Origin: an uncultured Marvinbryantia sp.
Lineage (GTDB): Bacteria > Bacillota > Clostridia > Lachnospirales > Lachnospiraceae
Direction of reading: 5' to 3'
NCBI GenBank assembly: GCA_947630735.1
Contig: CANRIR010000005.1
Coordinates: 1 to 64,000, forward strand
DNA length: 64,000 nt
Part shown: positions 34,774-44,170 of the stretch, in pieces
How positions within the stretch are numbered: the first letter of the stretch is position 1
Layout: each line of letters opens with the position of its first letter
Position numbers and translations under genes: made by a program
The notes under the pieces: generated by a model
What the model was told of the DNA's origin: nothing
What the model saw: the letters and a program-made list of their open reading frames with translations, nothing else
The model's database searches: none

Positions 34774-35631
34774 ATGAAAAAATTCACAGCAATCGCAGCA
34801 GCGGCAACCCTGACCCTTTCTCTGGCGGCGCCGGCAATGGCGGAGGAGACCACCATCACGGTGGCGGCGTCCCCCACCCCGCACGCGCAGATCCTGGAGG
34901 CGGCGGCTCCGCTTCTGGAGGAGAAGGGCTACAAACTGGACGTCGTAGAGTTCACAGACTATGTACAGCCGAATCTGGTGGTGGACAGCGGCGAGATCGA
35001 CGCAAACTACTTCCAGCACATTCCGTATCTGGAGCAGTTCAACGAGGAGCAGGGCACCCATCTGGTAAACGCGGGCGGCATCCACTACGAGCCGTTCGGC
35101 ATCTATCCGGGCACCAAGTCTTCCCTGGATGAGATCGCGGAGGGCGACGTCATCGCGGTTCCCAACGACACCACAAACGAGGCGCGCGCACTGCTTCTTC
35201 TGCAGGACAACGGCATCATCACGCTGACGGAGGGCGCAGGCCTGACGGCGACCGTGAACGAGATCGAGGAGAACCCGTACAATGTAGAGATCCTGGAGCT
35301 GGAGGCCGCGCAGGTTTCCAACTATGTGGAGGAGGCCGCATTTGTAGTATTAAACGGCAACTATGCGCTGGACGCGGGCTTTTCCGTGGCGAAGGACGCC
35401 ATCGCTTACGAATCCTCCGACTCTGAGGCGGCAAAGACCTATGTGAATGTTATCGCGGTCAAAGAGGGCAACGAGGAGAACGAGGGCATCAAGGCTCTGG
35501 TGGAAGTGCTGAAATCCGACGATATCGTGAACTACATCAACGAGACCTTTGACGGCGCGGTCATCCCGTTCGTGGAGAGTGACGCGGAAACACAGACAGA
35601 GGCTGCGACGGAGGCCGCAACAGAGGCGTAA
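34774..35631 (+). CDS. metQ: MetQ/NlpA-type methionine-binding protein
   Basis: The 285-residue substrate-binding protein of a methionine ABC importer has a cleavable signal peptide (KKFTAIAAAATLTLSLAAPAMA); there is no lipobox Cys, unlike usual Gram-positive MetQ. AASPTPHAQIL, YFQHIPYLEQFNEE and PNDTTNEARALLLLQ are family landmarks. The tail ends in ETQTEAATEAATEA. How it stays at the membrane is unclear. GGAGG (34761-34765) sets ATG 34774. The ATPase and permease genes follow after 318 bases. Confidence 0.92.
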   Translation: MKKFTAIAAAATLTLSLAAPAMAEETTITVAASPTPHAQILEAAAPLLEEKGYKLDVVEFTDYVQPNLVVDSGEIDANYFQHIPYLEQFNEEQGTHLVNAGGIHYEPFGIYPGTKSSLDEIAEGDVIAVPNDTTNEARALLLLQDNGIITLTEGAGLTATVNEIEENPYNVEILELEAAQVSNYVEEAAFVVLNGNYALDAGFSVAKDAIAYESSDSEAAKTYVNVIAVKEGNEENEGIKALVEVLKSDDIVNYINETFDGAVIPFVESDAETQTEAATEAATEA

Positions 35632-35813
35632 GGCGAAAGCCCTGTCCGACAAAATTTCAGATGAAAAAAAGACCAGCCTGTCCGAAGATGAATTTTCAAC
35701 ATTTGTCTGCGGGCGGGCTGTCCGTGTCTTGCCGGGCTGCAGCCGTGCTTTTGCCGGACGAAGGCGCGTTTTGCACTGCGGCGGCCGCGCTTACAGACCG
35801 CCGCAATTCTGTC

Positions 35814-35842
35814 TTGCAACCGGCATGGTTTTGTTATACAAT
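35814..35842 (+). promoter_or_regulatory. Promoter of metN-metI
   Basis: TTGCAA (35814-35819) and TACAAT (35837-35842) are 17 bases apart. The rest of 35632-35949 shows no gene or clear terminator, so metN-metI may be expressed both from here and by read-through from metQ. Confidence 0.6.
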
Positions 35843-35949
35843 TGATGCCAGGGTCAAAAGCCCGGATCCGCGGTGTGCCGGACGGCCGCCGCGCAGGAGG
35901 CTTTCTGGCCGGAACCGGCATCAGTGGCAGTCCAAATAGGGAGGTGCGT

Positions 35950-37014
35950 ATGGAACCGATTATCAAAATAGAGCATCTGTGCAAGGAGTTCAAACTCAAA
36001 GAGATGGATGTGCACGCGCTGAACGATGTCAGCCTGGACATCTACAAGGGGGACATCTACGGCATCATCGGCATGTCCGGCGCGGGAAAGAGCACGCTTG
36101 TGCGCTGCCTGAATTTTCTGGAGCGCCCCACCAGCGGCAATGTGGTGGTGGACGGCAGGGATCTGGCGCAGCTTTCCGGAAAAGAGCTGCGCGAGGAGCG
36201 CAAGAGCATCGGCATGATCTTCCAGCATTTCAATCTGCTCATGCAGAGAAGCGTGGTGGACAATGTCTGCTTCCCCCTGGAGATCGCCGGCATGAAGCGC
36301 TCGGAGGCGCGCAAAAAGGCTATGGAATACCTGGAGATCGTGGGGCTTACGGAGAAGGCGAAGGCTTACCCGGTGCAGCTCTCCGGCGGGCAGAAGCAGC
36401 GCGTGGCCATCGCCAGGGTGCTGGCGTCCGACCCCAAGATCCTGCTGTGCGACGAGGCCACCAGCGCCCTCGACCCGCAGACCACCAAGTCCATCCTGCA
36501 GCTTTTAAAAGAGATCAACCGCAAGTTCGGCATCACCATCGTGGTCATCACGCACGAGATGGCGGTGGTGCAGGAGATCTGCAGCCATGTGGCCATCATC
36601 GACCAGGGAAACCTGGTGGAGCACGGGAAGGTGGAGGACATCTTCTCGGCCCCGCAGTCCCGCGAGGCCAAGCGGCTCATCTACCAGGGCTTCGAAAAAG
36701 TGGCGGAGATGAAGGGAAAGCGCTGTGTGCGCATTGTCTTCGCGGAAAATTCTTCCTTCGAGCCGGTCATCGGGAACATGGTGCTCACATTTAAGACGCC
36801 GGTCAACATCCTGTACGCCAACACCAGGGATCTGGACGGCGTGGCGAAGGGCGAGATGATCCTGCAGCTCCCGGAGGATGCGGAGACGGGCGAGAAGATG
36901 ATCGCGTACCTGAAAAACGCGAAGCTGTCGGTGGAAGAGATGGAAGACTATGAGAGCGTGCACAGGATCGGCGGCGCGCAGGGCGGCAGAGAGGAGGGCG
37001 ATGAGGCATGCTGA
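35950..37014 (+). CDS. metN: Methionine ABC transporter ATPase MetN
   Basis: The 354-residue ATPase has Walker A GMSGAGKST (about residues 38-46), signature LSGGQKQR and Walker B ILLCDEATSALDP. The C-terminal 90 residues form the NIL domain (CVRIVFAENSSFEPVIGNMV) that binds methionine and inhibits transport when the cell is full. GGGAGG precedes ATG 35950. It overlaps metI by seven bases. Confidence 0.94.
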   Translation: MEPIIKIEHLCKEFKLKEMDVHALNDVSLDIYKGDIYGIIGMSGAGKSTLVRCLNFLERPTSGNVVVDGRDLAQLSGKELREERKSIGMIFQHFNLLMQRSVVDNVCFPLEIAGMKRSEARKKAMEYLEIVGLTEKAKAYPVQLSGGQKQRVAIARVLASDPKILLCDEATSALDPQTTKSILQLLKEINRKFGITIVVITHEMAVVQEICSHVAIIDQGNLVEHGKVEDIFSAPQSREAKRLIYQGFEKVAEMKGKRCVRIVFAENSSFEPVIGNMVLTFKTPVNILYANTRDLDGVAKGEMILQLPEDAETGEKMIAYLKNAKLSVEEMEDYESVHRIGGAQGGREEGDEAC

Positions 37015-37673
37015 CGGCAAGAGAGGTTTCCATGATCATAGAGGGCATCGGCGGCACGCTTTGGATGGTGCTGATGTCCGTGCTGTTCGGGTACATACTG
37101 GGGCTCCCCATGGGCATCCTGCTGACCGTGACCGGAAAAGACGGGATCCGCCCGAACGCCGCAGTCTACAAGGTGTTTGACGTGATCTCCAATATTTTCC
37201 GCAGCATCCCGTTTCTGATCCTGCTGCTTCTGGTGCAGCCCCTCACGCGCCTGATCCTGGGCAAGAGCTACGGGGCAACGGCCACCATCGTGCCCCTCAC
37301 CATCGCGGCGGCGCCCTACATCGCCCGCATGGTGGAGTCCTCCTTAAAAGAGGTGGACCACGGCGTCATTGAGGCGGCGCAGAGCATGGGGGCCAGCAAC
37401 TGGACCATCATCTTCAAGGTGCTTTTGACGGAGGCGCGCACCTCCCTGATCGTCAACGCCACCATCGCGACCAACACGATCCTGGGCTATTCCGCCATGG
37501 CGGGAGCCTGCGGGGGCGGCGGCCTGGGGGACATCGCCGTGCGCTACGGCTACCACAGGTGGCAGCCGGACATCCTGCTCATCACGGTGGTGCTCTTGGT
37601 GGTGCTGGCGCAGATCTTCCAGATGACGGGCATGTTCATCTCCCGTCTGGTGGACAGACGACGTGTGGAATAA
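37008..37673 (+). CDS. metI: Methionine ABC transporter permease MetI
   Basis: The 221-residue permease has five membrane helices and the MetI-type EAA loop (EAAQSMGASNWTIIFKVLLTEA). IFRSIPFLILLLLVQPLTR is typical. It works with MetN and the MetQ protein encoded upstream. Starts within the metN end. Confidence 0.94.
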   Translation: MLTAREVSMIIEGIGGTLWMVLMSVLFGYILGLPMGILLTVTGKDGIRPNAAVYKVFDVISNIFRSIPFLILLLLVQPLTRLILGKSYGATATIVPLTIAAAPYIARMVESSLKEVDHGVIEAAQSMGASNWTIIFKVLLTEARTSLIVNATIATNTILGYSAMAGACGGGGLGDIAVRYGYHRWQPDILLITVVLLVVLAQIFQMTGMFISRLVDRRRVE

Positions 37674-37731
37674 GCGGGGGAGCGGTGTTTCCCCAAAAAT
37701 GATATGATGCAGAAGTGTGAGGAATGGAAAG

Positions 37732-39291
37732 TTGAGAAGAGCAAGCGGTATTTTGCTGCCCATGAGCAGCATCCCGTCGCCTTACGGGATCGGAATGTTT
37801 TCAAAGAGCGCGTATAAATTTGTAGATTTTCTGGTGGAGGCGGGCCAGACCTACTGGCAGATCCTGCCCCTGGGGCCCACGAGCTACGGGGACTCCCCCT
37901 ACCAGTCTTTTTCCACCTTTGCCGGGAACCCTTATTTCATCGACCTGGAAGCGCTGGTGGATGAGGGCGTGCTGACAAAGGCGGAGTGCAAAAAGGCGGA
38001 CTGCGGGCACGAGCCGCGGTACGTGGACTACGGGATGCTCTACAAAAAGCGCTTCGCCCTGCTCCGAAAGGCGTATGAGAGGAGCGATATTGCCGAAGAC
38101 GCGGATTTTTTGAAATTTGTGGACGACAACCAGTCCTGGCTGAAGGACTATGCCCTGTTCATGGCGGTAAAGCAGCGCTTTGACGGGGTGTCGTGGCTTG
38201 AGTGGGCGGACGACATCCGCCTGCGCTGGGGAAACGCCCTGGACTATTATTACCGGGAGTGCCGGGAGGAGATCGAGTTTTACGAATATCTGCAGTACAA
38301 GTTCCGGCAGCACTGGACGAAGCTGAAAAAATACGCCAACGACAGGGGCATCCGCATCATCGGCGACATCCCCATCTACGTCGCCTTAGACAGCGCGGAC
38401 GTGTGGGCGCACCCGCACCTGTTCCAGCTGGACGAGGACCGCAGACCCACGGCCGTGGCGGGCTGCCCGCCCGACGCCTTCTCGGACGCCGGACAGCTGT
38501 GGGGCAATCCGCTCTATAAGTGGGACGTGCACAAAAACCAGAGCTATGACTGGTGGTGCCGCCGCATGGAGCAGTGCTATCAGCTGTACGATGTGGTGCG
38601 CATCGACCATTTCCGGGGATTTGACGAGTACTATTCCATTCCCTACGGAGATGAGGACGCCACCGGCGGCCACTGGGAGAAAGGGCCGGGCATAGAGCTG
38701 TTCCGCACACTGGAGAGCCGCCTGGGCCACAAGGACGTGATCGCGGAGGACCTGGGGCTGATGACCTGGTCGGTGCGCCAGCTGGTAAAAGACAGCGGCT
38801 ACCCCAATATGCGCGTGCTGGGCTTCGCCTTCGCGGAGGGCCCCGGCAGCGACTATCTGCCCCACAATTTTGACAAGAACTGCGTGGTCTACACGGGAAC
38901 CCACGACAACGAGACGCTGATGCAGTGGTACGACGGCCTGGACGACGAGACCTTCGCCTTCGTGCAGGACTATATGAACAACGCGGGCAGGCCCCGCGAA
39001 AAGGTGCGCTGGGATTTCATCCGCCTGGCCATGCAGAGCTGCGCGGACACCTGCATCATCCCCATCCAGGATTACCTGGGTCTGGGCAAAGAGGCGCGCA
39101 TGAATTTCCCGTCCACCCTGGGAGACAACTGGAAATGGCGCATGGCGGAAAAGGACCTTACCGAGGAGCTGAAAGAGGAGATCCTGCACTTAACCTGGCT
39201 TTCCAGCCGCATCTCGGACGCGGGCTACCAGATCCTTCAGAAAAGAAAGGAAAAACATGAACATCATCCAGGCAAAAAAACTGACGCATGA
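37732..39291 (+). CDS. malQ: 4-alpha-glucanotransferase
   Basis: The 519-residue GH77 enzyme rearranges maltodextrins in glycogen or maltose use. The start RRASGILLPMSSIPSPYGIG is the family N-terminus. RIDHFRGFDEYYSIP holds the nucleophile Asp, and VIAEDLGLMT the acid/base Glu. TTG 37732 is set by GAGGA (37719-37723); GTG 37717 overlaps that site. The 3' end overlaps ecfA1 by 35 bases, an unusual amount. Confidence 0.94.
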   Translation: MRRASGILLPMSSIPSPYGIGMFSKSAYKFVDFLVEAGQTYWQILPLGPTSYGDSPYQSFSTFAGNPYFIDLEALVDEGVLTKAECKKADCGHEPRYVDYGMLYKKRFALLRKAYERSDIAEDADFLKFVDDNQSWLKDYALFMAVKQRFDGVSWLEWADDIRLRWGNALDYYYRECREEIEFYEYLQYKFRQHWTKLKKYANDRGIRIIGDIPIYVALDSADVWAHPHLFQLDEDRRPTAVAGCPPDAFSDAGQLWGNPLYKWDVHKNQSYDWWCRRMEQCYQLYDVVRIDHFRGFDEYYSIPYGDEDATGGHWEKGPGIELFRTLESRLGHKDVIAEDLGLMTWSVRQLVKDSGYPNMRVLGFAFAEGPGSDYLPHNFDKNCVVYTGTHDNETLMQWYDGLDDETFAFVQDYMNNAGRPREKVRWDFIRLAMQSCADTCIIPIQDYLGLGKEARMNFPSTLGDNWKWRMAEKDLTEELKEEILHLTWLSSRISDAGYQILQKRKEKHEHHPGKKTDA

Positions 39292-40120
39292 TTACCGGAA
39301 AGTGGGGGACGACGGCGAGACGGAGACGAGCTGCCGCGCCCTGGATAACGTGGATCTGGATGTGGCACCCGGGCAGTTTATCGCCATCCTAGGGCACAAC
39401 GGCTCCGGGAAATCCACGCTGGCCAAGCACCTGAACGCCATTTTGACGCCCACGGACGGCACGGTCTGGGTGGACGGCATGGACACCAGGGACGCCGAAA
39501 AGCTGAACGCCATCCGGCAGACCGCGGGCATGGTGTTCCAGAACCCGGACAACCAGATCATCGGCACCGTGGTGGACGAGGACGTGGCGTTCGGGCCGGA
39601 GAACATGGGGATCCCCACCGAGGAGATCTTGGAGCGGGTGGAGAACAGCCTGAAGACGGTGGGCATGTGGGAGTACCGCGACCGCTCCCCGAACCGGCTT
39701 TCCGGCGGACAGAAGCAGCGCGTGGCCATCGCGGGCGTGATGGCCATGGAGCCGAAGTGCATCGTGCTGGACGAACCCACGGCCATGCTGGATCCGGTGG
39801 GCCGCAGGGAAGTGATCCGGGCGGCGCAGAAGCTGAACCGGGAAAAACAGGTCACCATCCTTCTGATCACACACTACATGGAGGAAGTGACCGAGGCGGA
39901 CCGGGTGATCGTCATGGATCAGGGAAAGATCCTCATGCAGGGAACGCCCCGGGAGGTGTTCTCGCGCGTGGAAGAATTAAAAGAACACCGGCTGGACGTG
40001 CCGCAGGTGACCATGCTTGCGCACGAGCTGCGAAAGAGCGGCCTTCCGGTGCCGGAGGGCGTGCTGACGGTGCAGGAACTCGCGGAGTCCCTGATCGCGG
40101 CCAGCCGCCGCGCGGTTTAA
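39257..40120 (+). CDS. ecfA1: ECF transporter ATPase EcfA1
   Basis: The 287-residue ATPase has Walker A GHNGSGKST, Q-loop MVFQNPDNQIIGTVVDEDVAFGPEN (first part), signature LSGGQKQRVAIAG and Walker B CIVLDEPTAMLDP. It pairs with EcfA2 and EcfT to energise several S components, such as QueT here. The start lies inside the malQ end. Confidence 0.94.
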   Translation: MNIIQAKKLTHDYRKVGDDGETETSCRALDNVDLDVAPGQFIAILGHNGSGKSTLAKHLNAILTPTDGTVWVDGMDTRDAEKLNAIRQTAGMVFQNPDNQIIGTVVDEDVAFGPENMGIPTEEILERVENSLKTVGMWEYRDRSPNRLSGGQKQRVAIAGVMAMEPKCIVLDEPTAMLDPVGRREVIRAAQKLNREKQVTILLITHYMEEVTEADRVIVMDQGKILMQGTPREVFSRVEELKEHRLDVPQVTMLAHELRKSGLPVPEGVLTVQELAESLIAASRRAV

Positions 40121-40180
40121 AGGGCGATCCGGCCCGTCCCGCGGCATGTTACCGGAAATGGGAACCAGGAGAAGAAAGTT

Positions 40181-41044
40181 ATGCCGATCAGGACAGAACA
40201 TCTGAACTATATCTACAACCCCGGCACGGCCTACGAAAAACAGGCGCTCTCGGACATTGACCTGGAGCTGCCGGACGGGCAGTTCGTGGGGATCATCGGG
40301 CACACGGGCTCCGGGAAATCCACGCTGATCCAGCACCTGAACGGGCTGGTGCGGGCCACCAGCGGGACCGTCTGGTACAACGGGGAGGACATCTACCGGG
40401 AAGGCTATTCCATGAAAGAGCTGCGCAGCAAGGTGGGGCTGGTGTTCCAGTACCCCGAGTACCAGCTCTTTGAGGTGGACGTGTTCACGGACGTGTGCTT
40501 CGGGCCGAAGAACCTGGGCCTCTCCAAAGAGGAGACGGAAGCGCGCGCCAGCGAGGCGCTGCGCCAGGTGGGCCTGGGGGAAGAATATTACAAGAAATCG
40601 CCGTTTGAGCTCTCCGGCGGGCAGAAGCGGCGCGCCGCCATCGCGGGGATCCTCGCCATGCAGCCGGAGGTGCTGATCCTGGATGAGCCGACGGCGGGGC
40701 TGGATCCCCACGGGCGGGACGAGATCCTGGACCAGATCCAGAAGCTCCACAGGGAGCGGGGCATCACGGTGGTGCTGGTGTCCCACAGCATGGAGGACAT
40801 CGCCCGGTATGTGGAGCGCATCATCGTGATGGAAAAAGGCCGGGTGCGGTTTGACGACACGCCGAAAAAGGTGTTCGAGCACTACCGGGAGCTGGAGCAG
40901 ATCGGCCTTGCCGCGCCGCAGGTGACCTATGTGATGCAGACCCTGCGGGGGGCCGGCATGGACATCGACCTCGCGGCCACCACCGTGGAGGAGGCAAAGG
41001 CTTCCATCCTGAATTATTTCCAGAAGAAAGCGCAGGAAGGCTGA
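40181..41044 (+). CDS. ecfA2: ECF transporter ATPase EcfA2
   Basis: The 287-residue second ATPase has Walker A GHTGSGKST, VFQYPEYQLFEVDVFTDVCF in the Q-loop, signature LSGGQKRRAAIAG and Walker B VLILDEPTAGLDP. EYQLFE instead of DNQI marks the A2 type. Starts 60 bases after ecfA1, with GGAGAAG upstream. Confidence 0.94.
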   Translation: MPIRTEHLNYIYNPGTAYEKQALSDIDLELPDGQFVGIIGHTGSGKSTLIQHLNGLVRATSGTVWYNGEDIYREGYSMKELRSKVGLVFQYPEYQLFEVDVFTDVCFGPKNLGLSKEETEARASEALRQVGLGEEYYKKSPFELSGGQKRRAAIAGILAMQPEVLILDEPTAGLDPHGRDEILDQIQKLHRERGITVVLVSHSMEDIARYVERIIVMEKGRVRFDDTPKKVFEHYRELEQIGLAAPQVTYVMQTLRGAGMDIDLAATTVEEAKASILNYFQKKAQEG

Positions 41045-41048
41045 TCTT

Positions 41049-41855
41049 ATGATCCGAGAGATAACCATAGGACAATATTATCCGGCGGATTCGGTCATTC
41101 ACCGTCTGGATCCGCGCACAAAGCTGGCGGGCACGCTGGTGTTCATCCTCTCTTTGTTCCTGTTCCGCTCCTACGCGGCCTACCTGGTGGCGACCGTCTT
41201 TCTGGCGTGCGTCATACGGGCCTCGAAGGTGCCCTTCCGGTTTATGGTGCGCGGCATGAAGGCCATCGTGGTGCTGCTTATGATCACGGTGCTGTTCAAC
41301 ATGTTCCTGACGCCGGGCGAGCCGCTGGTAAAACTGTGGAAGCTTACGATCACCCGGGAGGGGCTGGAGCTTGCCATCTTTATGGCCATCCGGCTCTCCT
41401 ACCTGATCATCGGCTCCTCGGTGATGACCCTCACCACCACGCCGAACCAGCTGACGGACGGGCTGGAGAAGGGGCTGCGCCCCTTAAACAAGATCCATGT
41501 GCCGGTGCACGACGTGGCTATGATCATGTCCATCGCGCTGCGGTTCATCCCCATCTTATTGGAGGAGACGGACAAGATCATGAAGGCGCAGATGGCGCGC
41601 GGCGCGGATTTTGAGAGCGGCGGCGTGGTGCAGAAGGCAAAGAGCATGGTGCCGCTTCTGGTGCCGCTGTTCATCTCGGCGTTCCGCCGGGCCAACGACC
41701 TGGCCATGGCCATGGAGGCCCGCGGCTACCACGGGGGCGAAGGGCGCACCAAGATGAGGCCGCTGCAGTACCAGAAGCGCGACCGCATCGCCTACCTGAC
41801 CCTCGTCGTCTATCTGCTTGCCATGTTTGCGGCAAAGCGCATCGCGGGATTTTAA
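41049..41855 (+). CDS. ecfT: ECF transporter transmembrane protein EcfT
   Basis: The 268-residue membrane scaffold has five helices and the two coupling motifs: the first in KAQMARGADFESGG and the second in AMEARGYHGGEGRT. SVIHRLDPRTKLAGTLVFIL is the family N-terminus. No S-component gene is adjacent, as expected for a shared module. Confidence 0.94.
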   Translation: MIREITIGQYYPADSVIHRLDPRTKLAGTLVFILSLFLFRSYAAYLVATVFLACVIRASKVPFRFMVRGMKAIVVLLMITVLFNMFLTPGEPLVKLWKLTITREGLELAIFMAIRLSYLIIGSSVMTLTTTPNQLTDGLEKGLRPLNKIHVPVHDVAMIMSIALRFIPILLEETDKIMKAQMARGADFESGGVVQKAKSMVPLLVPLFISAFRRANDLAMAMEARGYHGGEGRTKMRPLQYQKRDRIAYLTLVVYLLAMFAAKRIAGF

Positions 41856-41858
41856 GCC

Positions 41859-42605
41859 ATGAAGAGAGTGAAACTGACCGTCGCCTACGACGGCACGAAC
41901 TACTGCGGCTGGCAGGTCCAGCCCAACGGCGTTACCATAGAGAGCGAGCTGAACCGCCATCTGTCGGAGCTCCTCGGGGAGCCCATCCGGGTCATCGGGG
42001 CGAGCCGCACGGACGCGGGCGTGCACGCCCTGGGAAATGTGGCGGTGTTTGACACGCAGGCGCGGATGCCCGCGGAAAAGATCTCCTACGCCATGAACAC
42101 GCGGCTCCCGGCGGATATCCGCATCCAGGATTCCTGCGAGGTGCCGGCGGACTTTCATCCGCGGTTCTGCAAGACCAGGAAGACCTACGAGTACCGCATC
42201 TTAAACCGGCGCTTCCCGGATCCGACGAAGCGGCTCTACTCCCTGTTTTACCACTATCCGCTGGACGTGGAAAAAATGCGGGAGGCGGCCTCCTATCTGG
42301 TGGGGGAACACGATTTTAAGAGCTTCTGCACTCATAAAGAGGACGTGGAGAACACGGTCCGCACCATCTATGCGGCGGAGGTGGAAAAAGAAGGGGACAT
42401 GATCTGCATCCGTCTCTGCGGGAACGGATTTTTATACAACATGGTGCGCATCATCGCGGGGACGCTGATCCGTGTGGGGAGTGGGTATTATCAGCCCTCC
42501 TATGTGGAGGAGCTGCTCGCGCGGCGCGACCGCCAGTCTGCGGGGGAAACAGCGCCGCCCCAGGGGCTGACGCTGTTAAAGATCGACTACTTTGCTGCGC
42601 GGTAG
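41859..42605 (+). CDS. truA: tRNA pseudouridine(38-40) synthase TruA
   Basis: The 248-residue enzyme makes pseudouridine in the anticodon arm. The catalytic Asp is in GASRTDAGVHALGNV (about residues 46-60), preceded by VAYDGTNYCGWQVQPNG. ecfT-truA is a common Firmicutes neighbour pair. Its end overlaps the convergent HTH gene by 19 bases. Confidence 0.96.
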   Translation: MKRVKLTVAYDGTNYCGWQVQPNGVTIESELNRHLSELLGEPIRVIGASRTDAGVHALGNVAVFDTQARMPAEKISYAMNTRLPADIRIQDSCEVPADFHPRFCKTRKTYEYRILNRRFPDPTKRLYSLFYHYPLDVEKMREAASYLVGEHDFKSFCTHKEDVENTVRTIYAAEVEKEGDMICIRLCGNGFLYNMVRIIAGTLIRVGSGYYQPSYVEELLARRDRQSAGETAPPQGLTLLKIDYFAAR

Positions 42606-42910
42606 TGGATATACTCGGCGATCTCGTGCTGGACGTCCGGCGCGAGCGCACAGAAGTCTTCCAGAACCTGTTCCGCCCGGCTGGAGCGCCTGCGGACAGC
42701 GCCGGAAAATTCCGGCCGCACCAGATAATCGATGTGAATACTGTAAAAATCGGCGATCCGCACAAGATGCTGATAAGAAGGCATCCGTCTGTCATTCTCG
42801 TAGTTCGCGTAAGCGGCCCTCTCCAGGTGGAGATGGTCGCTTATCTGTTGCTGGGTGAAATGCCTGCTCCTTCGCAGCATACGCAGCTTTTGCCCTAATG
42901 TCTGCTGCAT
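42587..42910 (-). CDS. Small XRE-family HTH regulator
   Basis: The 107-residue protein is mainly one Cro/C1-type HTH: LRMLRRSRHFTQQQISDHLH then LERAAYANYENDRRMPS. The C-terminal 45 residues may dimerise or sense a signal. Target unknown. It is downstream of the CYTH gene on the same strand, 22 bases apart, so they may form an operon. Confidence 0.85.
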   Translation of the reverse strand: MQQTLGQKLRMLRRSRHFTQQQISDHLHLERAAYANYENDRRMPSYQHLVRIADFYSIHIDYLVRPEFSGAVRRRSSRAEQVLEDFCALAPDVQHEIAEYIHYRAAK

Positions 42911-42932
42911 AAAATAAACTCCCCCGAAAATC

Positions 42933-43382
42933 TTAGATTTTTTGACAGCTCAGAAAGCTGTTGTGATATCTGCCGTCGAAGGTCACATCTTCCCCGAACC
43001 AGTCCGGCGGCGTAAAAGACCGAGCGCTCTGCTCATCCGGAAATTCCACTTCCGCGAGCACGAGCGGCGCAAACGGCGGTTCGAAAACATCCAGCTCAAT
43101 GTGCAGGTTCCCTTCCGCGGGAATGACATAGCGCTTTTTGCGGATGATGTTTCCGTCTGCTTTTGGCCGCAGGTGCCGGTAGGCGTCCCCGTTCAGCGGA
43201 AGGTTGTATTCCTCTCGGCTCATCATACCATTTCCCTTGTAGGTGAGGATATACGAATCATCCTGCCGGCGGATACGCACGACCGGTTCGGTGCAGAGAT
43301 AGCCCTGCTCGATGACATGGCACGGATATGCGTCCAGATCTTCGGGCATCTTTTTAATAAGAAACTTTCGCTCAATCTCCAT
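42933..43382 (-). CDS. CYTH-domain (triphosphate tunnel) protein
   Basis: The 149-residue protein has the signature MEIERKFLIKK at its start, with basic and acidic strands alternating through the tunnel (RIRRQDDSYILTYKG, then IIRKKRYVIPAEGNLHIELD and LVLAEVEFPDEQSA). CYTH enzymes are usually inorganic triphosphatases in bacteria. GGAGGGGG lies eight bases before ATG 43382. Confidence 0.9.
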   Translation of the reverse strand: MEIERKFLIKKMPEDLDAYPCHVIEQGYLCTEPVVRIRRQDDSYILTYKGNGMMSREEYNLPLNGDAYRHLRPKADGNIIRKKRYVIPAEGNLHIELDVFEPPFAPLVLAEVEFPDEQSARSFTPPDWFGEDVTFDGRYHNSFLSCQKI

Positions 43383-43410
43383 GAAACATCCCCCTCCTTT
43401 CCTCAATATC

Positions 43411-43439
43411 TTGACGATACCGTATAAATGATATACAAT
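43411..43439 (+). promoter_or_regulatory. Possible promoter of the DJ-1-like gene
   Basis: TTGACG (43411-43416) and TACAAT (43434-43439) are 17 bases apart. Confidence 0.5.
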
Positions 43440-43499
43440 ATCTGTGAATAATTGTAACAAAGTGAAAAAACAGTGTCAAGGGCGGAAAGGAGTTATAAA

Positions 43500-44048
43500 A
43501 TGAGTAAAGTATACGTATTTTTGGCAGACGGTTTTGAGGAGATCGAGGGACTGACGCCGGTGGATCTGCTGCGCCGCGCGGGAGCGGAGGTGCAGACGGT
43601 GTCCATCAGCGATTCCACCACCGTGTGCGGTTCCCATAAGATAAAGGTGGAGGCGGACTCGGTCTTTGCCGGGACAGATTTTTCAGACGCGGACATGCTG
43701 GTGCTCCCGGGCGGGATGCCCGGCACAAAGCGGCTCGGCGCGCACGAGGGGCTGGCCGGCCTTTTGAAAAAGACCAATGAGGCAAAGGGCGGCATCGCTG
43801 CCATCTGCGCGGCTCCCTCCGTGCTGGGGGACCTGGGGCTTTTGAAGGGGAAAAAGGCCGTGTGCTACCCGGGCTTTGAGGAGCATCTCGCCGGCGCAAA
43901 GGTGTGCGGCTGCAGCGTGGTCACGGACGGCAACATCACCACCAGCCGCGGCATGGGCACGGCGGTGGATTTCGGACTGGAGCTCGTAAAGCGCCTTCTC
44001 GGGGCGGATGCGGCCGACGCGCTGGCCAAAAAGATCGTTTATCGCTAA
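43500..44048 (+). CDS. DJ-1/PfpI-family protein
   Basis: The 182-residue protein has the DJ-1 fold: VYVFLADGFEEIEGLTPVDL holds the conserved Glu, and the nucleophile elbow is AAICAAPSVLGDLG (Cys near residue 102). YajL/DJ-1 members act as oxidative-stress or glyoxal-related enzymes; the precise activity is not readable. AAGGAG (43487-43492) sets ATG 43500. Confidence 0.92.
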   Translation: MSKVYVFLADGFEEIEGLTPVDLLRRAGAEVQTVSISDSTTVCGSHKIKVEADSVFAGTDFSDADMLVLPGGMPGTKRLGAHEGLAGLLKKTNEAKGGIAAICAAPSVLGDLGLLKGKKAVCYPGFEEHLAGAKVCGCSVVTDGNITTSRGMGTAVDFGLELVKRLLGADAADALAKKIVYR

Positions 44049-44170
44049 ATACCACAGATTCCTGCCAAAAAAGACTAGCTATTTTTACAAAGTTGTGTTA
44101 TAGTAGTAAAACGATTGTGGACGAATTGGAGCAAAGGCCCATTTGAATTTAGAAGGAGGAGCAGTCCAAG

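Noticed and set aside
35632..35949. Small genes between metQ and metN
   Set aside because: Short frames here lack RBS sites and family signals; only a promoter is supported.
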